Below are positions 1 through 9,407 of a stretch of 30,204 bases of DNA, one piece after another. The DNA is from JAAYZK01 sp964535025 (GTDB taxonomy: Bacteria; Planctomycetota; Phycisphaerae; SM23-33; FEN-1343): assembly GCA_964535025.1 (NCBI GenBank), contig CAZHRW010000038.1, forward strand, positions 1-30,204, in the 5' to 3' direction. The position numbers and the translations under genes were made by a program. The first letter of the stretch is position 1. Each line of letters starts with the position of its first letter. The notes under the pieces are model-generated. The model was not told where the DNA came from, ran no database searches, and was given only the letters and a program-made list of their open reading frames with translations.

Positions 1-2
1 GC

Positions 3-3000
3 GGCGGCGGCACCAACAGCATCGGCGTGTTCGGCGCCGTCAGCATCGGCGGAATGGCCGAAAACGCCGCCGCCGGCGGCGACGTCGAGATCCACAACGG
101 CATGGACCGCCACCTCATGGCCGTCATCACCACCAGCGGCGACTATGCTCCCGGCATGTTCGGCCAGTCCGTCGGCGGCGGCGGCGGCAGCGGCGGGCGG
201 GCCGGATCCGCCGCCGCGGGCGTCGCCATCAGCGCCGGCATCGCCATCGGCGGCAAGGGCGGCGGCGGCGGAGACGCCTACGGCGTCAGCATCCGCAACA
301 GCGACCGCGTCGTCACCGCCGGCGCCTACGCCCCGGCCCTGTGGGCCCAGGTCGTCGGCGGGGGCGGGGGCAACGGCGGCGACGCCATCGCCCTCAACAC
401 CGCCGTCGGCGTGCCCAACATCCCCGCCGTCGCCATGACCGTGGCCGTTGGCGGCAGTGGCGGCGACGGGGGGAACGGCTGGGCCTCGCAGATTACCAAC
501 ACCGCCGATATCCTCACACGCGGCTTCTCCGCCGCCGGCGCCGTTGCCCAGTCCATCGGCGGCGGCGGCGGGGCGGGGGGCAACGCCCTCACCGGCAACA
601 TCGTCGCCGGCACGTCGTCGGCCTCCGTCGCCCTGGGCGGCTCCGGCGGGGGTGGCGGAAACGGCGGGATGGCCCTGATCACCAACGACGCGGTCGTTCG
701 AACCGGCGGCGCCTATGCGTACGGCCTGCACGCTCAGAGCATCGGCGGCGGGGGGGGCACCGGCGGCGACAGCGCCGCTTACACCATCGAGGTCCCCTTC
801 CTGATCGACCTGATCGGCGAGGTCATCCTGCCGAGCCCTAGCCTCAACCTGAGCATCGGCGGGCTGGGCGGCGTCGGCGGTTCCGGCGGCGCCGTTACCG
901 TCACCAGCGACGGCGCCGTCGCCACCGCCGGCGCCCACGCGCACGCCATCCTCGCCCAGTCCATCGGCGGCGGCGGCGGGGCCGGCGGCAATGCGTACCA
1001 AGCCGAATACTCCGTGCTGACCAATCCCGCCGAGATGATCTTGGCCGTCTTCGGCGGCAACTTCGAACTCGACATGGGCGGCACCGGCGGCACCGGCGGC
1101 CACGGCGCCGCCGTCACCGTCACCAACACCGCCGACGTCGACACCCAGGGCCACTTCGCGCACGGCATCCTCGCCCAGTCCGTCGGCGGCGGGGGCGGCA
1201 CCGGCGGCATCCACGTCGAGGACGGCTGGGGGCTATTCAATCCCCTGTCGGTGGCCACCACCCTGCACTATCGCCACGGCGGGTCCGGCAACGGCGGAAC
1301 CGTCGACGTCATCAACGACGCCAACCTCACCACCCGCGGGGGATTCGCGCACGGCATCCTCGCCCAGTCCGTCGGCGGCGGGGGCGGCGCCGCCGCGATC
1401 ACCCACACCCTCGGCAACGCCACACTGGACAGCTCCACCGGCGCCTCGGGCCTCGAACTGCCCGACATCTATGGGATCGGCGTCGGGTTCATCGGAAGCA
1501 GCGGAGGCGCGGGCACCGCCGACGACGTCACCGTCACCCATCGGGGACGCATCGAGACGTTCGGCCCGGCGGCGTACGGCATCCTCGCCCAGAGCGCCTG
1601 CGCCAGTTGGTGGCAGAACGCCGGCCCCATCACGGTGACCGTCGACGGGGACGTGATCGCCCACGGCCTCGACGCCCACGGCGTGGTCACCCAGACCACC
1701 GGGGGCATCACCCTGACGATCGACTCCGGCACCGTCCAGGGCGGCAGCGGCAACGCCGCCGGCCTGTGGATCGACGGCGGCGCCACGTTGGTCAACCGCG
1801 GGACGATCCGGGCCCTGAGCGGCACGGCCATCCGGGCGAGCGAGGGCCACCAAACCATCGACAACGAAGGCGTAATCGCCGGCGACGTCCTCCTGGGGGC
1901 GGGTTCTCACGTGATGACCAACCACGACGGGGCCGTCTTCGCCCCCGGCCGGGCCGTCGACCTGGGCGCGTCGGGCCTGCTGACCAACGGCGGCCTGCTG
2001 AGCCCCGGCGGACCGGGCGCCGCCAGTACGATCGCCTTAACGGGCAGCCTGGCGCTGACGGCCACGGGCATCCTGGATATCGACGTCCTCGGGACCGAAT
2101 GGGGCGCCTTCGACTGCATCGACCTGACCGGCACGCTCCACGGCGCCAGCGCCGACCTGGAACCCGAGGGGCTGGTCCGGTTCGCCGTCGCCCACGACCT
2201 GGGCCTGACCCCGACGCAGGCAGTGGCCCTGGCGTTCCTGCGACAAGCCATCCCGGGAGCCACGCCGCTGACGGCGTACGATTTCACGGCCTGCTCGGAC
2301 CGCTTCCAATACGACGTCGTCCAGGACGGCCTGGGGACGATCTGCCTGGAAATCTACTACCCCGGTCGGCCCGGCGACGCCGACGACGACGGGGACGTGG
2401 ATCTCGACGACTTCAGCGCCTTCAAGAGGGGGTTCGGCACCGGCAGCACGTGGGCCCAGGGCGACTTCGACGGCAACGGGAAGGTGGACCTGGACGACTT
2501 TCTCATCCTGAAGGCTAACTTCAACGCCACCGCCGTCCCCGAGCCGGCCACCGCGGCCCTGCTGGGGGTCGGGGCGATGGTATTACTCCGTCGTCGCGGC
2601 CATCCGCGACGGAGCGTGGCGGCCCTGGCTGTCGCGCTGCTGGCGGCCATGCCGGTCTGGGCGGCGCCGGATCCGCCCGCCGAGGTCACCCCGCCGCTGG
2701 CGATCTTCCGCGCCGACCAGTCCGCGGGCATCCGCAGCGGCGTGGACTTCCAGTGCCCACAGATCACCGACGTGCGGATCGAGCAGCTCACCGCCGACAT
2801 CACGCCGGCGCCCTTCCTGCCCGGCGCGCTGCTGAAGTGGACCGCCGACGACGGTGCACCCGGCGTCAACGGGCCGATCCGGGGGGAGGCCGGCGGCATC
2901 GGCGGAACGGCCGACCTGCGGGTCGTCTTCGCCGACGAAGACCGTGCCGTCACCACCGGCGCGGCCGACCCGGCGGTGACGCCGCCCCCGGCCGGCATCG

Positions 3001-5255
3001 TCGTCGAGGCCGGCGGCGGACGCGGGGGGCGCGGGGGCAACGGCGAAGACTACGACTTCGGCATCGGCGGCTACGGCGGCCAAGGCGGCCAAGGCGGGTG
3101 GGGAGGCTCGGTCGTCCTGGTCAGCGACGCGGCCGTCACCACCATCGCCGACGGCGCCGCCGGCCTGCTGGCCGTCGGTCGCGGCGGCACCGGCGGCCAG
3201 GGCGGCGACGGGACGGGCAGATATCACACCCATCGCGGTCCGGGCGGCGACGGCGGGGTCGGCGGGAACGTTCACGTCACCCACAGCGGCACGGTCGTCA
3301 CGTGGGGCGCGGCCGCACACGCTGTCGACGCACGCAGCCTCGGCGGTCACGGCGGCCTCGAAGGCCTCCTCGGCACGTACCGCAGCCCCGGCGGCAATGG
3401 CGGCGACGGCGGCCAGGCCCGCGTCGACAACACCGGTGCGCTGCGGACCGCAGGCCACGGCGCCGCCGGCGTCCACGTCGAGGCGTGCGGCGGCGTCCGC
3501 GAGATCGGCGGCTCGGCCACCTATCCCAGCGCCGATGGCGACGGCGGTCAGGTCGTCATCGACAACCGCGGACCCGTCACCACTCGCGCCGGCGGCGCGG
3601 CCGGGCTGTGGGCCCGCAGCGCCGGACGGACCGGCCGCCGGGTCGCCGTTGTCAGCAACGCGCCGGTCGACACTTACGGGGCGTTCAGCCACGGCATCGT
3701 CGCCCAGAGCGTCGGCGGGCCCGCCGGCGCCGTCGAAGATGGCGCTATGCTCACGCTGGGCGGCGACGACGGGCACGCCGACGACGTTGTCGTCACCACC
3801 ACCTGCGACATCGTCACCTGCGGCGACTTCGCCTGCGGCGTGCTGGCGCAGTCCGTCGGCGGCGGCGGGGGCGTGCTGGGTGTGGCCGTCAACGACACCC
3901 CGGCCGCAGCCATGCAGGTGCGGCTCAGTAATACCGCAACCGGTTTCGGCGGCGTGGTCACTGTCGACAATGCCGGTGCGATCACCACCGGCGGCACCTT
4001 CGCCCACGCCATTCTCGCCCAGTCCGTCGGTGGCGGCGGGGGCTTCGCCGCCATCAGCGAATCAGCCGGCGACAGCACGCTCGATGCCGGCCCCGACGCC
4101 GCCGGCGTGACGCTCTCCGCCGCCGGCGCGGGCACCGCCTTCGCCGGCAGTTGCGGCGGCTGGGGATTCGCCTGGGAGGTCCGCGTCAACCACACCGGAA
4201 CCATCGACGCATCCGGCCGCGCCGCCCACGGCATCCTCGCCCAGAGCGCCGCGGGCACGCCCTCCTACTGCATCGCCGGACCGGTCAGCGTCGACGTGGA
4301 CGGCGATGTGATTGCCCATGGCGAGGATGCATGCGGCATCGTCGCGCGGAGCGTCGGCGGCCAGGGCGATGCCGACGGCGTCCGCGTCACCATCGCCGGC
4401 GGGAACGTGCAAGGCGGCACGGGCTGCGGCGCCGGCGTGGCCCTGTCCAGTGGGGCCGCCAACACGCTGACCAACCGCGGGACGGTCGCCGCCCTCAGCG
4501 GCATGGCGGTGCTGGGCGGCCCCGGCGACAACCGGATCGTCAATGAAGCCACCCTGGTCGGCAGCGTCCTGCTGGACGACGGCGCCAACACGCTGGTCAA
4601 CCATCCGGGCGGAACGTTCGCCAGCGGGGACGTGGTGCAACTGGGGAGCCTAGGTGTGCTGACCAACAGCGGCACGTTGTCGCCCGCCGGAACGGGCGCG
4701 GTCGGGCGCACCGAGCTGACGGGCGACGTGGAACTGCTCGACGGCGGCGTGCTCACCATCGACGTCGCCGACCCATCGGCCGACGGCTGTGACCACCTCG
4801 TCGTCAGCGGGGCGGTCACCGGCGGAACCGGCGTCTCAGGACCGCTACCGATCGGCGGGATCCTCCGCTTCGTCTTCCCGCCCGCCTTCGACGGCTGGAC
4901 CCTCGCCCCAGGGGCCACCGTCCGCCTGACCTGCATCGAGGCGGGCGCCCTGGCGGATGTCGACCTGGCGATAACGTGTGAAGTCATCGGCTGTCCGGCC
5001 TGGTTGACGTGGGAGGTCACGCGCGCCGACAACGCGGTGCGGCTCGAACTGACCAACACCCGGCTGGCCGGCGACGCCGACGAGGACGGTGACGTGGACC
5101 TGGACGACTTCCTCGCCCTCAAGCAGGGGTTCGGCACCGCCGGCGGCTGGGCCAACGGCGATTTCAACGGCGACGCCAAGATCGATCTGGACGACCTCGT
5201 GATCCTCAAGCAGAACTTCGGCGCCGGGCGACCGGCAGACGGTCGCAAGCCGTGA
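3..5255 (+). CDS. Giant Gly-rich autotransporter-like repeat protein, two fused units with dockerins (5' partial)
   Basis: The frame is open from the left edge, so the true start lies outside; the GTG at 27 is only the first internal start codon. The protein is built from units reading roughly A-x-G-I-L-A-Q-S-[IV]-G-G-G-G-G, alternating with beta-strand-rich V-T-V-x-N-x-A stretches. This pattern is known from passenger regions of proteobacterial autotransporters. No C-terminal beta-barrel is present. Unit one (to about 2600) ends in a dockerin with two D-x-D-x-D-G/V-D-L-D-D-F loops (about 2371-2528) and a PEP-CTERM signal. Unit two (from about 2577) repeats the same plan and ends in a second dockerin (about 5080-5220), followed by a short tail without PEP-CTERM. 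The two units also match in their non-Gly-rich C-terminal parts (D-G-D-V-I-A-H-G; L-T-N-x-G-x-L-S-P), so this is a tandem duplication. The likely role is a secreted, surface-associated structural or adhesive protein (inference). Confidence 0.85.
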   Translation, partial: GGGTNSIGVFGAVSIGGMAENAAAGGDVEIHNGMDRHLMAVITTSGDYAPGMFGQSVGGGGGSGGRAGSAAAGVAISAGIAIGGKGGGGGDAYGVSIRNSDRVVTAGAYAPALWAQVVGGGGGNGGDAIALNTAVGVPNIPAVAMTVAVGGSGGDGGNGWASQITNTADILTRGFSAAGAVAQSIGGGGGAGGNALTGNIVAGTSSASVALGGSGGGGGNGGMALITNDAVVRTGGAYAYGLHAQSIGGGGGTGGDSAAYTIEVPFLIDLIGEVILPSPSLNLSIGGLGGVGGSGGAVTVTSDGAVATAGAHAHAILAQSIGGGGGAGGNAYQAEYSVLTNPAEMILAVFGGNFELDMGGTGGTGGHGAAVTVTNTADVDTQGHFAHGILAQSVGGGGGTGGIHVEDGWGLFNPLSVATTLHYRHGGSGNGGTVDVINDANLTTRGGFAHGILAQSVGGGGGAAAITHTLGNATLDSSTGASGLELPDIYGIGVGFIGSSGGAGTADDVTVTHRGRIETFGPAAYGILAQSACASWWQNAGPITVTVDGDVIAHGLDAHGVVTQTTGGITLTIDSGTVQGGSGNAAGLWIDGGATLVNRGTIRALSGTAIRASEGHQTIDNEGVIAGDVLLGAGSHVMTNHDGAVFAPGRAVDLGASGLLTNGGLLSPGGPGAASTIALTGSLALTATGILDIDVLGTEWGAFDCIDLTGTLHGASADLEPEGLVRFAVAHDLGLTPTQAVALAFLRQAIPGATPLTAYDFTACSDRFQYDVVQDGLGTICLEIYYPGRPGDADDDGDVDLDDFSAFKRGFGTGSTWAQGDFDGNGKVDLDDFLILKANFNATAVPEPATAALLGVGAMVLLRRRGHPRRSVAALAVALLAAMPVWAAPDPPAEVTPPLAIFRADQSAGIRSGVDFQCPQITDVRIEQLTADITPAPFLPGALLKWTADDGAPGVNGPIRGEAGGIGGTADLRVVFADEDRAVTTGAADPAVTPPPAGIVVEAGGGRGGRGGNGEDYDFGIGGYGGQGGQGGWGGSVVLVSDAAVTTIADGAAGLLAVGRGGTGGQGGDGTGRYHTHRGPGGDGGVGGNVHVTHSGTVVTWGAAAHAVDARSLGGHGGLEGLLGTYRSPGGNGGDGGQARVDNTGALRTAGHGAAGVHVEACGGVREIGGSATYPSADGDGGQVVIDNRGPVTTRAGGAAGLWARSAGRTGRRVAVVSNAPVDTYGAFSHGIVAQSVGGPAGAVEDGAMLTLGGDDGHADDVVVTTTCDIVTCGDFACGVLAQSVGGGGGVLGVAVNDTPAAAMQVRLSNTATGFGGVVTVDNAGAITTGGTFAHAILAQSVGGGGGFAAISESAGDSTLDAGPDAAGVTLSAAGAGTAFAGSCGGWGFAWEVRVNHTGTIDASGRAAHGILAQSAAGTPSYCIAGPVSVDVDGDVIAHGEDACGIVARSVGGQGDADGVRVTIAGGNVQGGTGCGAGVALSSGAANTLTNRGTVAALSGMAVLGGPGDNRIVNEATLVGSVLLDDGANTLVNHPGGTFASGDVVQLGSLGVLTNSGTLSPAGTGAVGRTELTGDVELLDGGVLTIDVADPSADGCDHLVVSGAVTGGTGVSGPLPIGGILRFVFPPAFDGWTLAPGATVRLTCIEAGALADVDLAITCEVIGCPAWLTWEVTRADNAVRLELTNTRLAGDADEDGDVDLDDFLALKQGFGTAGGWANGDFNGDAKIDLDDLVILKQNFGAGRPADGRKP
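161..1400 (+). repeat. Tandem A-Q-S-[IV]-G-G-G-G-G coding repeats
   Basis: Seven copies of a coding motif that starts with GCCCAG or a close variant (gln in the L/A-Q-S/V context), continues as TCC-[AG]TC-GGC and runs into a run of Gly codons, begin near 161, 346, 547, 733, 954, 1173 and 1362. They are spaced by roughly 185-220 bases. Weaker copies recur in the second unit near 3701, 3847, 4017 and 4345. The regular spacing suggests repeating beta-strand turns in a long fibrous domain. The long reading frames on other strands and frames here are by-products of these GC-rich repeats. Confidence 0.75.
2535..2663 (+). other. Internal PEP-CTERM signal overlapping a buried signal peptide
   Basis: At 2535 the frame reads V-P-E-P-A-T, then a hydrophobic stretch and R-R-R, which is a standard PEP-CTERM tail and normally the last thing in a protein. 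From the ATG at 2577 the same frame also reads as a signal peptide: a basic n-region with R-R-R and P-R-R, a hydrophobic core (V-A-A-L-A-V-A-L-L-A-A-M) and a V-W-A cleavage site ending at 2663. No stop separates the two. Either two secreted proteins were joined by loss of a stop codon, or translation of the second restarts at 2577, or an indel or substitution in the assembly hides the break. A G-rich stretch (GGGGGTCGGGG) lies just before 2577, but it is not a clear ribosome binding site. Confidence 0.7.
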
Positions 5256-5455
5256 CACGGTGACGGCCGGGTCCGAATTCCGGGACACTCCAGGTCGTCG
5301 TTCAGCCCACCTTACGGCCTGAGCGGGCAGTCAGAGTCAGAGACACAATGCCGGCCACGGTCGTCGTAGACCGATCAGCCTGGAGGGATGGGCTGTTGGA
5401 CACCCCCCCCCACAGGGTGCCATGCTGCTCGGCGAAATGTTCTTGAACCCTTCGG

Positions 5456-5484
5456 TTGGCGACACGCCCTCCCCTCGGTAAGAT
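5456..5484 (+). promoter_or_regulatory. Predicted sigma70-type promoter for the 5540 gene
   Basis: TTGGCG (5456-5461) and TAAGAT (5479-5484) are separated by 17 bases. The predicted start near 5491 would leave a leader of about 50 bases before the ATG at 5540. The rest of the 5256-5539 gap holds a run of nine C (5403-5411) and no convincing terminator for the upstream gene. Confidence 0.45.
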
Positions 5485-5539
5485 GGTCTCGGCGCGCTTC
5501 CTGCGCAGCGGGAGCGCATGATCAGGTGGAGGTGCACCG

Positions 5540-7231
5540 ATGCTGCTGAAATGGATCCGCAAATTCCTCAAGTTCGTCCGCGGCGGCGCCCGGCCCTGGC
5601 AGGTGGCCGTCAGTTGTTTGATCGGCGTGGCGATCGGCATGGCCCCGTCGTTCACCTTGACGGTGGTGGGGTTGGTCGTGCTGTTCGTGCTGCTGAACGT
5701 CAACCTGGGCCTGTGCCTGCTGGGGCTGCTCGTCGGCAAGGCCCTGTGCCTGGCCCTGGCGCCGGTGACGTACCCCCTCGGCCACTGGGTCATCCACGAC
5801 ACGCCGTTGACCGGGCTGTTCCGTGCGGCGGCCGGCGCGCCCGTGCTGGCGTGGATGGGGCTGACCCGATACTGCCTGATCGGCGGTATTCCCATCGTCC
5901 TGCTCGTCGGCGGCGGAGGCGGACTGGTGCTGGGATGGCTGATCGTCCTGGCACGACGGGCCGTCATCATCGGCGGCGCCCGCAGCGAACGGGTCACCCG
6001 CCTCGGCGGCAACCCCGCCATCAAGCTGCTGATGCGTCTGCTGTTCGGCAAGCAGAAGACCGCGTTGGCCGACATGCTCACCGCCAAAAGCCCGGTTTTC
6101 CGCACCGGCGGCGTGATCGCGTGCGGCGTCCTGCTGGTCCTGCTGGCCGGCGGTCAGTGGCTGCTGGCCGACCGGATCACCGCCGCCGGCCTCAAGCGCG
6201 GGCTGGAGGCGGCGACGGGCGCGGAGGTTAACGTCGGCGAGGTCGGCTTCTCTCTCCTGAGCGGGCACCTGACCATCCACGACCTGCGGATGACCGACCC
6301 GGACGACCCCGAATACGACATGGCCCGCATCGACCGGCTCACGGGCGACCTGAGCATCGGCAGCCTGCTGGCGCGGCGGTTCGTGCTCGATGAGATCGTC
6401 ATCGGACGCCTGGAAAGCCACGTCAAGCGCGACACGAAAGGCAAGGTGTTCGGCGAATTCGACGAGGACGAGGCACCCGTGACCGACCAGACGATCAGCA
6501 CCTATTTCCCCGACGGGGACCTGATCCTGGACTATCTCGGCAAGGCTCGGCGCTACCTCCAGCAGCGCGACTGGTCCCGTCGTCAACGCCGGCAGGCCGA
6601 GCCGCCCTCGCCGGCGGAAATCCGCCGTCAGGCGATGCTGAAGGGCTATCTGGGGCTGTCGGCCCGGGATCTCGTGACGCCCGCGCCGACCGTGACGGTC
6701 CGCCGTCTGGTCATCGAGGCCATCGACGCCGGCGATGTGGGCCCGCTCCAGGTCGAAGCCCTGCAGTTGAGCAGCCACCCGGAACTGACGGGCGAGCCGA
6801 TGGTCCTCAAGATCGTCGCGCCCAACAATCGCCGGGCGCAGGTCACGCTGAACTTCGCCGACGACGACGCCTCGCCCCACGCGCTGGACCTGAACGCCCC
6901 CGACCTGCCGGTCGGCTGGAATGGGAAGATCCAGGTCGATGGCGACGATCCGGCGCGGTCGGCCCGCGTGAGCGTGGCCGCACACGGCACGTTCACGCAC
7001 GAGGCGGTCGATTTGTCGGTGGACCTGGCCGTTCGCAAGCAATCGGTCACGCTGGGTGTCGAAGGCCCGCTGGCGGCGCCGCGGGTCCGCTACGATCGCC
7101 AGCAGCTTGCGACCCTCTTCAAGGACGTCGCCGTCGACTACGTCCTCGATCAGCTCGACGCGCCCGACGGCGACGGCGACGACGACCGGATCCGCCAAGG
7201 CGTCGAAACCTTCCAGGGTCTGTTGCCTTAG
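5540..7231 (+). CDS. DUF2062/TIGR03546-type membrane domain fused to AsmA-like (TIGR03545-type) region
   Basis: The 563-residue protein starts at an ATG with a good ribosome binding site (GGAGGT, seven bases upstream). Residues 1-160 are hydrophobic, with several membrane segments (about 25-45, 48-75 and 118-145), and resemble the DUF2062/TIGR03546 domain. A further membrane segment lies at about 195-212. It is followed by a region in which E-V-N-V-G-E-V, T-I-H-D-L-R-M-T-D-P and the next lines look like the start of TIGR03545/AsmA-like proteins. The rest is soluble, alternating beta-rich sequence, probably outside the cytoplasm. From family knowledge, TIGR03545 and TIGR03546 proteins are usually encoded by neighbouring genes, so here they seem joined. 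AsmA-like proteins are linked to envelope lipid transport; a role here is inferred only. It is convergent with yidC, nine bases away. Confidence 0.65.
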   Translation: MLLKWIRKFLKFVRGGARPWQVAVSCLIGVAIGMAPSFTLTVVGLVVLFVLLNVNLGLCLLGLLVGKALCLALAPVTYPLGHWVIHDTPLTGLFRAAAGAPVLAWMGLTRYCLIGGIPIVLLVGGGGGLVLGWLIVLARRAVIIGGARSERVTRLGGNPAIKLLMRLLFGKQKTALADMLTAKSPVFRTGGVIACGVLLVLLAGGQWLLADRITAAGLKRGLEAATGAEVNVGEVGFSLLSGHLTIHDLRMTDPDDPEYDMARIDRLTGDLSIGSLLARRFVLDEIVIGRLESHVKRDTKGKVFGEFDEDEAPVTDQTISTYFPDGDLILDYLGKARRYLQQRDWSRRQRRQAEPPSPAEIRRQAMLKGYLGLSARDLVTPAPTVTVRRLVIEAIDAGDVGPLQVEALQLSSHPELTGEPMVLKIVAPNNRRAQVTLNFADDDASPHALDLNAPDLPVGWNGKIQVDGDDPARSARVSVAAHGTFTHEAVDLSVDLAVRKQSVTLGVEGPLAAPRVRYDRQQLATLFKDVAVDYVLDQLDAPDGDGDDDRIRQGVETFQGLLP

Positions 7232-7240
7232 TGTCTCCCG

Positions 7241-9385
7241 TCACGGCCGCAGGCGGTCTTTGGGCTTTTTCGGGCGGGTGCCCCGGGGTCGTTTGCCGGG
7301 GGCGGTGACGCGGACTTCGGCGGCGGCTTCCTGCGCCTCGTGCTCGGCGATGTGCTTGCGGATGACGTACGACTCCACCACGCCGTAGGCCGTCGAGGCC
7401 ATGATGTAGAGGGTCAGTCCCGAGGGAGCGTTGTAGAAGATCAGCAGCATGAAGATGCTCATGAAGTACATCATGATCTTCTGCTGACGCTCCTGCTCCT
7501 TGCTGGCGCCGGCGGCGGGGGCCTGCATGGGCATCAGCTTCTGCTGGAGGAACATGAACACCGCCAGCAGGATCGGCAGGAGATTCAGCCCGGTGATCGG
7601 ACCGGTCATCCCGCCGATCAGGGGGATCATGAGCGGCTCGGCGAGCTTGAGCACCGTGTCGGGCCCGGCGAGGTCTGTAATCCAGAAGGGTAGCAACCCC
7701 TCGTGGCGGAGCACCACCGATGCACTCAGCCCCGCCCACAGAGCGATCCAGATGGGCATCTGCAGCAGCATCGGCAGGCACCCGAGCAACGGCGAGAAGC
7801 CCGTCTGGCGCATGAACTCCATCATCGCCTTCTGCTGGGCCTCCTTGTCGTCCTTGTGTTTCTCCTGGATCGCCTGCATCTGGGGCTGAAGCTTGCGCAT
7901 CTTCATCATGCCCACCTGCGAGCGCTTGGTGATCGGGTGCAGCGCCAGGCGGATGACCAGCACCAGCAAGATGATCATCACGCCGTAGTTGTGGAGCAAG
8001 CCGCCTCCTGTGGCGATCAACCACATCACGGCCTTGGCCAGCGGTTCGACCAGGCACCACTGGCAACTTCGGAAGGTGATCGCCTTGTCGTAACCCAGCA
8101 GGGCGTGCAACGGCGTGGCCTCCAGGATGTCCCCCTCCTTGGGCCCGACGAACACGTCGAAGCTCACCACCAGCGATCCGGCCGGCCGGGTCGCCGGGCC
8201 GGTCGCCGGCTGAGTCGCCGCGCGGGGGGCGATGCGTTCCGGCGCGGTTTCTATGACGACCAGTTGGGCCGCGTCCTCGCCGGCGCCGAGCATCCTGGCG
8301 TAGAAGGTGTAGGCATACTGGTCGGGCGATACCACGAGGTCTTCGGGTGTCACGTCAGCGGCCAGGTCGGACGGGTCGATGTCCTCGGGGATGGGGTACA
8401 TCAGTGATGCGAAGAACTTATTGGCGATCCCGGCCCAGGCGACGGGGTCTTCGGCGTCGGCGGCATTGGTGCCGAGTGGTTGGCGTTCGGTGACGTCGAG
8501 CGACTTGCTGCGGAGGGTCTTGCCGTTCTCGGGCAGGGCGATCTCCTCCTTGGCGGCGAGGTACCTGGCGACGATCACCTCGCGCTGGTCCCCGCGGACG
8601 CCCTCGCGGCCGATCCCCGTCGGGCCGTTCTGGACGACGGCGAGGGCGCGGGGCGCGCCGGAATGGTTCTGCACCTCCAGCGTCACGCGGAAGCTGTAGC
8701 TGTTGGGAGGGACCTCGTAGGTCTTGATGAGCGTATAGGCCAGCTCGTCGGCGCCGGGGGGATAGAGGTTCAGGCGGAACCGGAGAACCTGGGTGCCGTC
8801 GGGCCGGGTGGTGTGATCGAGGACGTTCCAGCCGAAGTGGAACAGCTCGTCGGCGGCCGCGTCGTCATCGCCCGAAGCTTTGAGCCTGTACAGCGGGCTC
8901 ATGCGGGTATTGATCCGCCGCGGAGCCGCTCCGTCCGCCTCAGCGACGAGCAGGGCAGGCGTGCTCAGCGGCAGGACGGTCTCGCCGTCGGCCTCGACGG
9001 GGCTGAGGACGGCGTAGCTCCACTGCTGGAGCTCCTCGGCCGTCTTGGACTCCTTGCGCTTGTGCTCGACGGTATCGTAATACCCCGCCAGGCGGGCGTA
9101 GCGGACCGACGCGCCGCGGGGATCGAGCGTCAGTTGGAAGCGGTAGGGGTTCTTGTCGGGATCGGGCCCCAGCGCCCCGAGTGTGTACGTCGGCACCTGT
9201 CCGGCGGCGATCTGCTCGTCCGTCAGGCGCATGCCACCGTAGCCCCAGCCGGTCTCCTCGCGGTACGACGATTCTGTCGTTTCCGGCGCTTGCTGAGCCG
9301 GCTTGCGGGAGGCCATCCACCGCTGAACCAGCAGAACCACCAGGAATGACAGCAGGAGCGTCCAGATCAGTTGCTTTCTATCCAC
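7241..9385 (-). CDS. yidC: Membrane protein insertase YidC
   Basis: YidC inserts proteins into the inner membrane, alone or with SecYEG, and helps them fold. The start is a GTG at 9385, with AAGGA eight bases upstream. The 714-residue protein has an N-terminal membrane segment (about 6-20), a Gln/Glu-rich linker, a large periplasmic domain (about 60-430) as in Gram-negative YidC, and a C-terminal five-helix insertase core from about 437. The conserved positively charged residue of the hydrophilic groove is visible as R479 in V-I-R-L-A-L-H-P. The cytoplasmic loop with K-M-R-K-L-Q-P, the G-C-L-P-M-L-L-Q-M-P-I motif and a basic C-terminal tail (ending K-K-P-K-D-R-L-R-P) are all present. The length is greater than in E. 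coli (548), mainly through a larger periplasmic domain. The usual rnpA/jag neighbours are absent. Confidence 0.95.
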   Translation of the reverse strand: MDRKQLIWTLLLSFLVVLLVQRWMASRKPAQQAPETTESSYREETGWGYGGMRLTDEQIAAGQVPTYTLGALGPDPDKNPYRFQLTLDPRGASVRYARLAGYYDTVEHKRKESKTAEELQQWSYAVLSPVEADGETVLPLSTPALLVAEADGAAPRRINTRMSPLYRLKASGDDDAAADELFHFGWNVLDHTTRPDGTQVLRFRLNLYPPGADELAYTLIKTYEVPPNSYSFRVTLEVQNHSGAPRALAVVQNGPTGIGREGVRGDQREVIVARYLAAKEEIALPENGKTLRSKSLDVTERQPLGTNAADAEDPVAWAGIANKFFASLMYPIPEDIDPSDLAADVTPEDLVVSPDQYAYTFYARMLGAGEDAAQLVVIETAPERIAPRAATQPATGPATRPAGSLVVSFDVFVGPKEGDILEATPLHALLGYDKAITFRSCQWCLVEPLAKAVMWLIATGGGLLHNYGVMIILLVLVIRLALHPITKRSQVGMMKMRKLQPQMQAIQEKHKDDKEAQQKAMMEFMRQTGFSPLLGCLPMLLQMPIWIALWAGLSASVVLRHEGLLPFWITDLAGPDTVLKLAEPLMIPLIGGMTGPITGLNLLPILLAVFMFLQQKLMPMQAPAAGASKEQERQQKIMMYFMSIFMLLIFYNAPSGLTLYIMASTAYGVVESYVIRKHIAEHEAQEAAAEVRVTAPGKRPRGTRPKKPKDRLRP

Positions 9386-9407
9386 CTAATCGTCCTTCAA
9401 AGCTGAT

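Noticed and set aside
161..1400. Regularly spaced repeats as a CRISPR array
   Set aside because: The repeats are in frame, degenerate at third positions and encode Gly-rich protein; the intervals are too long and related to each other.
2583..4007. 474-codon minus-strand frame inside the giant repeat gene
   Set aside because: It is a by-product of GC-rich Gly codons; the peptide is low-complexity Ala/Gly/Asp with no domain, and the plus-strand frame has clear domains.
5403..5411. Run of nine C with nearby GGGTG as a terminator
   Set aside because: The possible stem is short and no T-tract follows on either strand.
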